DNA of 10,665 bases. Source: CAZTWC01 sp964617105 [NCBI: uncultured Myxococcia bacterium]. GTDB lineage: Bacteria > CAZTWC01. Of this stretch, positions 1 to 6,010 are shown in pieces. A model generated the notes under the pieces. That model was not told the origin of the DNA. It saw nothing but the letters and a program-made list of their open reading frames with translations, and ran no database searches. The stretch's first letter is position 1, and the number at the start of each line of letters is the position of its first letter. The stretch lies in contig CAZTWC010000110.1 in the NCBI GenBank assembly GCA_964617105.1, positions 1 to 10,665 of the forward strand, written 5' to 3'. Both the position numbers and the translations under genes were made by a program.

Positions 1-2
1 TT

Positions 3-1646
3 GACGAAGATATCATGACCCAATTTATCGAGACTATTAGCGTAAATCTTCACCAGGTATATTTTGCCCGCACTTTTATCCATAAATATATAGATGAACT
101 AAAAGATAGAAAAAAACTCAATCAAAATGTCGATTATGACCAGGAAATAAAAAATCTAAAAAATTTGGTGATTTTTCTCTATTGTTTGGAAAATTTCATG
201 GCAATTCCCGGCCTTTCACATCCAATAACCGGTGATATTTTGCGTAGACGGATAGAAGAGGTCTATTTAGATATGCAAGACAAACCAAATAGTAAATGGC
301 GGCATCCAGATAATCTAGAAGACTTATTAGAAATTATACCACCGAAAATCGACAATGTTATCGACCAAATTTACGTTGACCCCCATGATGAGAAACAGGA
401 ATTGCCATTTCAATTTTTAAACGTTTTATTACCGGTTTTACGCTATGAATTTTTTGAGCGTCAAAAAGATTCAAATCTGTCGAGGCTCCGCTTTTTATCC
501 AGGCGCATCAAGGGTAAAGATGGGAAAAACCGTTTTGAAAATATCTTAGAAATTACCCACAAAATAAAGCCACCGCCACTTCCAACTCCAACGATAATTT
601 TGGATGCCACCGGCAAAGCCGGTATATATGAGCGATTATTTGATGCCAAACCTATTGTCTATGCGCCAAAGTTAGAGTTTGCCAATAGAGTCATTCAGGT
701 TTACTCGACTTCCGGCTCTATCGGTGCTCTGCGAAATGCCATCCACAAAAGCCGGATGGTCAAACTGTTAAAATATTATTTGCACGAGCAGCCTCTATCA
801 TTGGTTATCTGCAAGCAGTCCTTGGAAAATGAACTCAGAAAAATAGTCCCAAAAGGGACTATGGTCAACCACTACTACGGCACCCGTGGTTCCAATGAAT
901 TTGAGAAATTACAACGGGTAATTGTTTTCGGCATGCCGGGGATGAACCCTGAGACAGTCCGCCAATATGCCAGTGCATTTTACTATCAGGATAACCTGTC
1001 TACCGACACTGAAATCGTCATCCGGCAGTACGTCAACAATGATGTCGGCGTCAAAGTCCTGGTTTACAAAGAACCACTTGTCCAGGCGATAGCCGAGACC
1101 GGCCGGGAGGATGAAGTATTGCAGTCGATTCATCGCATCCGGCCAGGGTTAACCCCCTCAAAAGACATAATTTTGCTAACCAATTTAGTTATTCCTGACC
1201 TACCGGTTACACAACTGGTTTCAGTTGATGATGTGCTGGGGAGGAAAAAGCAGGATAGAAAGGAGAAAGCGGTAAAAATGCTTCGCAATTTAATCGAAAT
1301 GCAATTGGACAAAATTGGTTTTGTCTGTCCGGCAAGGACGCTTTGGCCGATTATTGGGAACAAAGAAAAGCCATCAATTGAGAACGAAAATTTTATGAAG
1401 AGCAATGATATCTGGTGCCAAATCTCCAAAGAAAAAGAAATGACAAAGTCTACGTTCTATCGGCATATTTCCGCCATCAAAAAGGACAGTTCAGTCTCTA
1501 CTTATGCACTGTCTGTAAAGGGCAATAAAGGATTTGCCCAGGTTGAAATTATTGGACGTAATCCGGGATGTCAGAACAAGGCAATTGACTTTTTTAGCAA
1601 GCATCCCGAATTTAAAAAAGAAAGGCATAGCATAATTCACACTTAG
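3..1646 (+). CDS. Helicase-like replication protein, C-terminal part (5' end outside window)
   Basis: Probably a superfamily 2-type phage or plasmid helicase (or the helicase half of a primase-helicase) acting in element replication. The frame is open to the left edge. The first ATG is at 15, but the codons before it read D-E-D-I, which fits a Walker B/motif II, so the gene very likely starts upstream and its Walker A half is missing. Counting from the ATG at 15, LDATG (196-200) looks like a motif III-type element. YYGTRGSNEF followed by VIVFGMP (287-308) resembles motif V, and QSIHRIRP (370-377) resembles motif VI (QxxxRxRP), followed by IILLTN (385-390). The last ~110 residues are basic and may form a winged-helix tail. 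The final codons and the stop lie in the left arm of the inverted repeat at 1631-1753, so the native C-terminus may be altered. Helicase assignment is by motif reading only. Confidence 0.6.
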   Translation, partial: DEDIMTQFIETISVNLHQVYFARTFIHKYIDELKDRKKLNQNVDYDQEIKNLKNLVIFLYCLENFMAIPGLSHPITGDILRRRIEEVYLDMQDKPNSKWRHPDNLEDLLEIIPPKIDNVIDQIYVDPHDEKQELPFQFLNVLLPVLRYEFFERQKDSNLSRLRFLSRRIKGKDGKNRFENILEITHKIKPPPLPTPTIILDATGKAGIYERLFDAKPIVYAPKLEFANRVIQVYSTSGSIGALRNAIHKSRMVKLLKYYLHEQPLSLVICKQSLENELRKIVPKGTMVNHYYGTRGSNEFEKLQRVIVFGMPGMNPETVRQYASAFYYQDNLSTDTEIVIRQYVNNDVGVKVLVYKEPLVQAIAETGREDEVLQSIHRIRPGLTPSKDIILLTNLVIPDLPVTQLVSVDDVLGRKKQDRKEKAVKMLRNLIEMQLDKIGFVCPARTLWPIIGNKEKPSIENENFMKSNDIWCQISKEKEMTKSTFYRHISAIKKDSSVSTYALSVKGNKGFAQVEIIGRNPGCQNKAIDFFSKHPEFKKERHSIIHT

Positions 1647-1753
1647 GGTGTCTCATTTTTTTTCCCCATTAATAAGTACTAAGTACTTATATACAAATGC
1701 ATCTGTATAGTTATTGGGGAAAAAAAATGAGACATGCTCTTGTGTGAATAATG
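1631..1753. repeat. Nested long inverted repeat (MITE-like or cruciform)
   Basis: A perfect 20-bp arm, TGTCTCATTTTTTTTCCCCA at 1649-1668, is matched by its reverse complement at 1715-1734. Outside it, CATAATTCACAC (1631-1642) pairs with GTGTGAATAATG (1742-1753) with one mismatch. Inside it is a perfect 9-bp palindrome with a single central base (1672-1690, ATAAGTACT-A-AGTACTTAT), then ATACA/TGTAT flanking ATGCAT. The left arm includes the end of the upstream gene. No U-tract follows the hairpin on either strand as in a normal terminator. A small non-autonomous transposable element, a replication or recombination site, or a protective mRNA hairpin are all possible. I saw no clear target-site duplication. 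Confidence 0.75.
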
Positions 1754-1795
1754 TGAGTGCGGACATAGATGAGTAAGCAAATGGAGAATTTAACA

Positions 1796-2629
1796 ATGCA
1801 CACAGTAAGCCAGGGAATCGTATCAGGAAGAAGGAGAGAAGGTCTTAGTGATGCTACATCCAACTTTACGCAGCAGAAACGGCCAGCGGCCGCCAGCAAA
1901 ACCTCTCAAGCATTTAATCAAAGGCAGTTACATGGCCAACACCACTTCCAGCGTGCCAGCGTTTGCAATTACAGAAATGTTGACATTTGGGCGGCTACTA
2001 ATCTGGAAATATTGAATTTGCATAAAACCAACCCCGACAGAGAGGATATCTTGCATGAGAATAAAATTTACCGGCGCCTTTCACCAGACTATTTTTTGTG
2101 GCTTCAAAAGCGGTTTTTTAATTTTAGGCAGGCGGTAGAGAAAAAATTGGTTGACGGTAAAACAGAAACTGAAGTTGCAAACCGCTTTGGTCGGATTCAA
2201 TTATTAGCCGAAAGATATTTTAGTCCACACGACTTTGATACAGCAAAATTCCGGCTAAGTCTTCTGCCAATGCTGTCGCCTAACAAAAAAGAGCAAACAT
2301 TTTTTATATACCCGACCGATAAAACCTTACCGGTTTTCAACCCAATAAGCAGTTACGCATTGAAGCAAGTGGATGCGGTTAAACATAGAGCGATTTCTCT
2401 TGGTTGGACTGAGTCCGGCCTCTACCAGAACCAAGGAACTTTCACATTTCCCTATGGATTTGACTGGGGAATTATCAACTTCATTGACCGGGGCGACCGA
2501 CTTGGCGAGGTAACCTCGAAAACCATAGAACTTATAACCGCCACAGGAAGTGTTTTGCACTTTTACAAGCATGGTAATGGCCGCCGGCATCAAGTTGGAC
2601 TTAACAAACGGGAGAAAGATAATGGCTAA
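1796..2629 (+). CDS. Unknown phage/element protein
   Basis: I do not recognise this protein. With this start it has 277 residues. The first ~65 are rich in Gln, Asn, His and Ser and look disordered. The rest looks folded: a charged helical stretch around FLWLQKRFFNFRQAVEKK, then a C-terminal part containing LGWTE, PYGFDWGIINFIDRGDR and LGEVTSKTIELI. No signal peptide or membrane segment is evident. I chose the ATG at 1796 because GGAG at 1783-1786 lies 9 nt upstream. In-frame ATGs at 1769 and 1781 have weaker upstream sequence and would add 9 or 5 residues. The end overlaps the next start by 8 bp, so it is co-translated with the small Cys-rich protein. Its place between a helicase gene and packaging genes suggests an accessory replication or regulatory role, which is inference only. 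Confidence 0.6.
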   Translation: MHTVSQGIVSGRRREGLSDATSNFTQQKRPAAASKTSQAFNQRQLHGQHHFQRASVCNYRNVDIWAATNLEILNLHKTNPDREDILHENKIYRRLSPDYFLWLQKRFFNFRQAVEKKLVDGKTETEVANRFGRIQLLAERYFSPHDFDTAKFRLSLLPMLSPNKKEQTFFIYPTDKTLPVFNPISSYALKQVDAVKHRAISLGWTESGLYQNQGTFTFPYGFDWGIINFIDRGDRLGEVTSKTIELITATGSVLHFYKHGNGRRHQVGLNKREKDNG

Positions 2630-2918
2630 CAAAATATTCTGCGCCAATTGCATCAACTGCAAAGTGTTTCGTCACTACTCCAGTGATAAGACCACCTATA
2701 CTCAGAAGGTGCGATGCACAGCGGTGCAGTGGAAAAAACCTGGCGGTGGCGAAAAGACATATTTTCTTCACACTTTGCTCAACAGGCAGATGGAAAAATG
2801 CTCTGAATTTGAATTTGCTGGCGACAATCTAGCAGACGAGCAAACCTTTATTCAGAGCCTGCGCCGGACTTTACCGGGAAGCAAGATCATCCACACTGTT
2901 ACAGCCATCGGGAGGTAA
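2622..2918 (+). CDS. Small Cys-rich, possibly metal-binding protein
   Basis: A 98-residue protein of unknown function. It begins MANKIFCANCINCKVF, giving a C-x2-C-x2-C cluster (Cys7, Cys10, Cys13), with further Cys at 32 (KVRC) and 60 (EKCSEF). This spacing suggests a small zinc-binding or Fe-S site, but I cannot name a family. The start is the ATG at 2622, preceded by GGGAG at 2610-2614. A longer in-frame ORF from 2550 exists but would lie inside the previous gene and lacks a good binding site. The gene overlaps the upstream stop by 8 bp (ATGGCTAA), which implies translational coupling, and ends 3 nt before the HTH gene. The three appear to form one operon. Confidence 0.65.
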   Translation: MANKIFCANCINCKVFRHYSSDKTTYTQKVRCTAVQWKKPGGGEKTYFLHTLLNRQMEKCSEFEFAGDNLADEQTFIQSLRRTLPGSKIIHTVTAIGR

Positions 2919-2921
2919 ACC

Positions 2922-3188
2922 ATGACTAAAAGTAACTATATCAAAGGCACCTGGTGCCTTACCTCAGAGCAAATTGAAAAATTACAGGATCAGGGCCTGG
3001 AGGGAAAGCAAATATACGTCCCAACCAGAACAGCCAAAAAGCGGGAAGAGCGTCTTAAAAGTGTCGGCCACTTGCATGATAACCAGGGACTGAGTCTCTC
3101 GCAAATAGCAGATCAGTTGCACATATCCCCCCGGAGAGTGGCAACCCTGGTAAAAGAGTTCAGGAAGCAGTCTGAGGGTGAGAAATAG
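2922..3188 (+). CDS. Small helix-turn-helix protein
   Basis: An 88-residue basic protein with a C-terminal HTH at about residues 50-80. LSLSQIADQLHISPRRVATLVKEF reads as helix, turn and recognition helix, similar to sigma-region-4 or resolvase-type HTHs. The N-terminal part (GTWCLTSEQIEKLQDQGLEGKQIYVPTRTAKKREERLK) is charged and probably helical. It may regulate transcription of the following packaging genes, since phage late regulators are often small HTH proteins encoded just upstream of the terminase. That role is inferred from position. GGGAGGT at 2911-2917 is a strong ribosome binding site for the ATG at 2922. The only intergenic space after it carries a GC hairpin before the zinc-knuckle gene. 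Confidence 0.7.
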   Translation: MTKSNYIKGTWCLTSEQIEKLQDQGLEGKQIYVPTRTAKKREERLKSVGHLHDNQGLSLSQIADQLHISPRRVATLVKEFRKQSEGEK

Positions 3189-3211
3189 TGGTGAAATAAA
3201 GGTGGCGAGCC

Positions 3212-3238
3212 CCTCCCGCCCGGGAGGAACAATTTTTT
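3212..3238 (+). terminator. Weak intrinsic terminator or attenuator hairpin
   Basis: CCTCCC (3212-3217), a GCCC loop and GGGAGG (3222-3227) form a 6-bp all-GC stem (five G-C pairs plus one T-A). AACAA and a six-T run (3233-3238) follow. The five bases between stem and T-run make it a poor canonical terminator. The CCTCC arm could also pair with the GGAGG ribosome binding site of the next gene (3247-3251), so partial attenuation or translational control is equally possible. Confidence 0.4.
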
Positions 3239-3259
3239 ATTACGCAGGAGGAACACAAG

Positions 3260-3763
3260 ATGTCCAAGTTTAGTGAAACAGCAAAAAGATGTTCAGCAAT
3301 GACTTATTCAGGTAAGTCTTGCCCGAACCCGGCAATGAAGGACAGTGACTTGTGCTGGCAACATAGCAAGGTTCGAAATCCGGAGTTGATTGGTAAACCA
3401 AAGTGGTGGCAGGAATTGCCAGACACTCTCGAGATAAACAATAGCGAAGAACAGGAGTTGATGATCAGCGCCTTAGAAGCGATAGATGATGATTTTGATT
3501 TAAACGAGTCCACTGACAGGATGCAGGCGCAGATGTCGGCATTTTATTTTTCCAAATGGGTCTCGGCCTGCAAACAGAATAATCTGGAGTTGGCAGCCGC
3601 CCACGATCATCTCTTGCAAAAGAACCTCAAGTGCCTGAAGGCAACCCGGGACATAAGAGAAGGTGTAGAGGTACAGATGAGCACCCCGGCGGAGTGGGCG
3701 GCCGATTTGTTGGAGGAATACAATAGCAGGCAAGGTGAAGATGCACAATCACGGCCAAAATAG
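3260..3763 (+). CDS. Zinc-knuckle protein in the small-terminase position
   Basis: A 167-residue protein. The N-terminus carries C11-x9-C21-x10-C32-x2-H35 (RCSAMTYSGKSCPNP...LCWQH), a compact zinc-knuckle pattern seen in short phage and element proteins. The middle (about 60-135) is acidic then helical (MISALEAIDDDFD; FYFSKWVSACKQNNLELAAAHDHLL), and the C-terminus has an amphipathic stretch, AEWAADLLEEYNSR. Small terminase subunits combine an N-terminal DNA-binding domain, a helical oligomerisation region and a C-terminal peptide that contacts TerL. Length and position are compatible with that, but I see no family signature, so TerS is a hypothesis. AGGAGG at 3246-3251 gives a strong ribosome binding site for the ATG at 3260. 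TerL lies 2.3 kb away across the inverted recombinase cassette. Confidence 0.6.
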   Translation: MSKFSETAKRCSAMTYSGKSCPNPAMKDSDLCWQHSKVRNPELIGKPKWWQELPDTLEINNSEEQELMISALEAIDDDFDLNESTDRMQAQMSAFYFSKWVSACKQNNLELAAAHDHLLQKNLKCLKATRDIREGVEVQMSTPAEWAADLLEEYNSRQGEDAQSRPK

Positions 3764-3765
3764 AA

Positions 3766-3846
3766 AAAAAAGGGCGCAGATGTCGTTGGCAGGCAGGAGG
3801 TAACTATGCGTTATCAGGAGAGGCAGATTTTAAAAAAGGGCGCAGA
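3766..3846 (+). repeat. 15-bp direct repeat pair AAAAAAGGGCGCAGA
   Basis: AAAAAAGGGCGCAGA occurs at 3766-3780, just after the zinc-knuckle stop, and again at 3832-3846, within the first codons after the 3806 start. The shared core AAAAAGGGCGC recurs at 5330-5340 beside the recombinase-cassette terminator. The function is unknown. Confidence 0.6.
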
Positions 3847-4208
3847 ACACCCGTTCTCTGACCTTGCAGACTGGCGGTTTATAATGGAATATCAACGTGT
3901 TAACAAGGATGATCAAGTTGTGCATGGTATAACCCGGTCGCATAAATCTCAGGTGATGTTGGCAGAAAATAGCCCTTCCGGTCAAAGTGAACCAGAGAAC
4001 AAAAGTAGTTTGCCAAAAGGTAAAAAATGGGCGAACAAAAACTTATTTACACTATTTCAAAACCCCCATGTACAAACGTGTACAAACCATGTACAACTGC
4101 GTACAAACCCCCTGTACAAATCGACCTTTTTTTATGTACGATTTGTACATGACAATTTTTGCAGATTTTTTGAAAATCAGGACTCTCAAAAATCAAAATT
4201 AGTGGAAA
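3806..4208 (+). other. Translation start and possible interrupted gene; antisense-open ORF
   Basis: AGGAGGT (3796-3802) sits 3 nt before the ATG at 3806, a textbook initiation site, and about 60-75 residues of plausible protein follow (MRYQERQILKKGAEHPFSD...). The frame then runs into the GTACAAA repeats and a terminator-like hairpin. It stays open, antisense to both recombinase genes, until a TAA at 6080-6082 that overlaps the terL ATG (TAATG). The downstream translation mirrors the opposing genes and does not look like a natural protein. My reading is that a real gene start was cut off when the recombinase cassette entered, or that a short peptide ends near 4208 with transcription. Whether any protein is made is uncertain. 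Confidence 0.25.
4069..4149. repeat. Phased GTACAAA repeat cluster
   Basis: GTACAAA or a one-base variant starts at 4070, 4080, 4091 (GTACAAC), 4101 and 4114, giving intervals of 10, 11, 10 and 13 bp, close to the DNA helical repeat. The palindromic core TGTACA is present at most copies. An inverted copy, TTTGTAC (4142-4148), and a degenerate TGTACG (4135-4140) follow. Repeats on one face of the helix suggest cooperative protein binding. Candidate roles are recombinase arm-type sites near an attachment site, an operator array, or an origin-like iteron block. The cluster lies just beyond the 3' end of the tyrosine recombinase gene. Confidence 0.7.
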
Positions 4209-4228
4209 CGCTGAGAGCGATTTTTTTT
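4209..4228 (+). terminator. Short intrinsic terminator facing the recombinase genes
   Basis: CGCT-GAG-AGCG (4209-4219) is followed by A and eight T (4221-4228) on the + strand. The stem is only 4 bp. An alternative longer-range pairing, CTCTCA (4183-4188) with TGAGAG (4212-4217), overlaps it. It would stop rightward transcription from the 3806 region before it becomes antisense to the recombinase. The - strand recombinase stop (4231-4229) abuts it. Confidence 0.45.
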
Positions 4229-5185
4229 CTACCCCAAATCCTCGATAGCATCCTCGAGCTCATAATCGAAAAGATGGGTGTATATTTGAGTGGTACTCAC
4301 CTGGCGGTGGCCGAGGGCTTTGGATGTCAAAATCAAGTTTCTGGTCTGGCCATAGAGGTTGGTGGCAAAAGTGTGGCGCAGAGAGTGGATGGTGAGTTTG
4401 CGATCAATATTGGCCCAGGTGAGCCACTGAGTGAAGCGGCGTTCCACCTGGCGGGCGGTGATCCTGGTTTTGCGGTTGGAGATGAAAAGTGGTTGGCCGG
4501 ACTGACCGCTTTGATTGGTCAGGCTGGTCTGAGCCTGATCTGTTGGGCTATTGCTGATGGCGATATTGCCGGTGCTGTTATCATCCCTTCTCTTGCGGAG
4601 CCAGGCTTTCAAAAGGCGGCGAAGTTTGCTCCCCAAAAAGCGGCTCTCCTTTCTTCCGCCCTTAACCTTAATATCGATTTTTTTGTCATCCAGCCTTACA
4701 TCGCAAATGTCGAGGCCGACAAGTTCGGCCAACCGGATACCGGTGCCCAAAAAGAGTTGGATGATAACCAGGTCTCTTTCTGCGGCCGTCCCTCTTTGTC
4801 TACTGATTGCTTTGATAAGGCGTTTTCTCTCGCCAGGAGTCAAAAAAACAGGGTCTTTTCTCTGGGGTCTTTTTATCTTGAGTGTCCGGGCCGGGTTTTT
4901 ATCCAAGAGATCCTCCTCCTCGAGATACCGACCAAAGGAGCGCAAAATTGCCTTAGTGCGAGAAATTGTTATCTCACTTCGATTGTTACCGTTATCAGAC
5001 CTGGTGACCAATTTAGAGATCGTGTAGCGGTTTACCATGTCGCTGGTAAACTCTGTAATTTCAATGTTGCCGGTAAAAAGCATCAGCCGGCTGAGTTCCC
5101 GTTTATAGACATCAATGGTAAGTGGGCTCTTCTCTTGAGCGGTCATGCTAGTAAGGAAATTTTCAATACACTCATTGATTATCAT
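4229..5185 (-). CDS. Tyrosine recombinase/integrase (XerC/D-like)
   Basis: A complete 318-residue tyrosine recombinase that cuts and rejoins DNA at specific sites through a 3'-phosphotyrosine intermediate. The N-terminal SAM-like core-binding domain spans about 3-105. The catalytic domain has all key residues: Arg151 in GTGIRLAEL, Lys175 in KVKGGRK, His267-x-x-Arg270-His271 in HSLRH, His293 in LGHRQ and the nucleophile Tyr302 in TQIYTHL. A Ser/Gln/Asn-rich insertion at about 203-231, before box II, is unusual for Xer-type enzymes. The ATG at 5185 has GGAGGG 9 nt upstream (5200-5195), and a 17-codon leader ORF overlaps it by ATGA. The gene is reversed relative to the packaging genes and sits between the small-terminase-position gene and terL. 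It could integrate or excise the element, invert DNA or resolve multimers. Confidence 0.93.
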   Translation of the reverse strand: MIINECIENFLTSMTAQEKSPLTIDVYKRELSRLMLFTGNIEITEFTSDMVNRYTISKLVTRSDNGNNRSEITISRTKAILRSFGRYLEEEDLLDKNPARTLKIKRPQRKDPVFLTPGERKRLIKAISRQRGTAAERDLVIIQLFLGTGIRLAELVGLDICDVRLDDKKIDIKVKGGRKESRFLGSKLRRLLKAWLRKRRDDNSTGNIAISNSPTDQAQTSLTNQSGQSGQPLFISNRKTRITARQVERRFTQWLTWANIDRKLTIHSLRHTFATNLYGQTRNLILTSKALGHRQVSTTQIYTHLFDYELEDAIEDLG

Positions 5186-5235
5186 CTATCTGTTCCCTCC
5201 TTCTGTTTCTCCTTAGTGTCCTCTCTATTTGTCAT
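5182..5235 (-). CDS. Possible 17-aa leader ORF coupled to the recombinase
   Basis: MTNREDTKEKQKEGTDR is encoded from an ATG at 5235-5233, and its TGA (5184-5182) overlaps the recombinase ATG (5185-5183) as ATGA. The peptide is highly charged. Its own ribosome binding site is weak (AAGAGAG). The recombinase GGAGGG site lies inside it. It may couple or tune recombinase translation, but it may also be chance. Confidence 0.25.
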   Translation of the reverse strand: MTNREDTKEKQKEGTDR

Positions 5236-5260
5236 AGTCACTCTCTTCTTTCTACATACA

Positions 5261-5296
5261 CATGTGACCTTCCATTTGCCAGCAAGTCAAGTCAAT
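5261..5296 (-). promoter_or_regulatory. Shared regulatory motif, recombinase copy
   Basis: Read on the - strand: ATTGACTTGACTTG, 5 variable bases, AAATGGAAG, 4 variable bases, CATG. The same arrangement precedes the core-binding-domain gene (6046-6011). The motif lies about 75-110 bp upstream of the recombinase ATG, downstream of the terminator at 5335-5359. TTGACT could serve as a -35 element, but no good -10 follows at 17 bp. Just upstream is TGATAATAC, an extended -10-like string, so the motif may instead lie at the transcription start as an operator or leader element. Confidence 0.5.
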
Positions 5297-5329
5297 TGTC
5301 TAGTATTATCAGTACTTTTGCCTGAAACC

Positions 5330-5359
5330 AAAAAGGGCGCCAGGATATTCCTGACACCC
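5330..5359 (-). terminator. Intrinsic terminator between the two cassette genes
   Basis: On the - strand, GGGTGTCAGGA-ATA-TCCTGGCGCCC (5359-5335) forms an 11-bp stem with two G-U pairs and a 3-nt loop, followed immediately by TTTTT (5334-5330). On the + strand the two wobble positions become C-A mismatches, so it is directional. It ends the core-binding-domain gene transcript 40-70 bp after that gene's stop and separates it from the recombinase transcript. Confidence 0.8.
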
Positions 5360-5398
5360 AAGTTGGTCACTTTAAAGTGTTCTAACTCGGCTGGTTGT

Positions 5399-5965
5399 TC
5401 AGTTGTCGTTAACACTGTCTTCACTGTTGTCCTGACTCTCTTGGCCTTCCTCCCTATTGTCTGGACGTTCTTCGCTACTATCAGTATTTTCTCTGCAATT
5501 ATCTTGAACCGTTACGGTTTCTTCTGGCTCGGGCGGATTGTCCGGTTCAGTTTGGCCTTCTTGCTCAGTCTGGCCGCCTTGATTAGCCTGGCTCCCCTGA
5601 TTAGAGTTGACACTTTTAACCAACTTCATCTCATCCTTGGGCAAAGGCAGTTTGACAATAATTCCAGTTTCAAAAGCCCAGACCAGAAACTGGCGGGTTA
5701 CCCGGCGGATCTGCAGTTTGGTCGGTTCGGCCATGGGACGGTCTTTAACCTTGGTAGCCAGGTCGCTTTTGAAAAAGCCGGCAATATGGGCTGGCAGGAT
5801 TTTACCCATCTGTTTTTGCTCTCCCTGATGGGTTACCACCAATTTCAGCAGTCGGCCAATTGTGTTTATGGTGGACTCCTTTTTGCCCTGGCTCTTCAAA
5901 TATTCGAGATACTCAGGCACTGTTTCTTTTACTGTTTTTGGTGTTGTTTCTGCAGTTTCATTCAT
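5399..5965 (-). CDS. Orphan integrase core-binding (SAM-like) domain protein with acidic tail
   Basis: A 188-residue protein. Residues 12-110 read as the SAM-like core-binding domain of a tyrosine recombinase: VPEYLEYLKSQGKKESTIN, a helical middle, then TRQFLVWAFETGIIVKLPLP, the usual last helix and exit. No catalytic domain follows. Residues 118-188 are a Gln/Asn/Gly- then Glu/Asp/Ser-rich tail that looks disordered and strongly acidic. The ATG at 5965 has AAGGAGATGA upstream, a strong ribosome binding site. The protein could bind the recombinase core sites without cutting them and act as accessory factor, directionality factor or repressor, or the tail could mimic DNA or recruit a partner. 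Alternatively it is a decayed recombinase, but the intact reading frame, strong start and own terminator argue that it is a functioning gene. Partnership with the adjacent recombinase is inferred from the shared upstream motif. Confidence 0.75.
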   Translation of the reverse strand: MNETAETTPKTVKETVPEYLEYLKSQGKKESTINTIGRLLKLVVTHQGEQKQMGKILPAHIAGFFKSDLATKVKDRPMAEPTKLQIRRVTRQFLVWAFETGIIVKLPLPKDEMKLVKSVNSNQGSQANQGGQTEQEGQTEPDNPPEPEETVTVQDNCRENTDSSEERPDNREEGQESQDNSEDSVNDN

Positions 5966-6010
5966 GGCTCATCTCCTTTAATGGTAAGTTTTTTTTGGTA
6001 TCGACGTGTC

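Noticed and set aside
1649-1734. Inverted repeat as a simple intrinsic terminator for the helicase gene
   Set aside because: The loop is about 46 nt, the A/T runs are inside the stem, and no U-tract follows on either strand.
2327-2662. - strand 111-codon frame across the end of the unknown gene
   Set aside because: Antisense to two tightly coupled + strand genes that have good starts.
4069-4149. GTACAAA cluster as a CRISPR array
   Set aside because: Repeats are only 7-8 bp with 3-6-bp spacers, and no cas genes are present.
4551-5027. 158-codon + strand frame opposite the recombinase
   Set aside because: It lies wholly antisense to a recombinase with all catalytic residues, and its translation is low-complexity Leu/Ser/Arg with no binding site.
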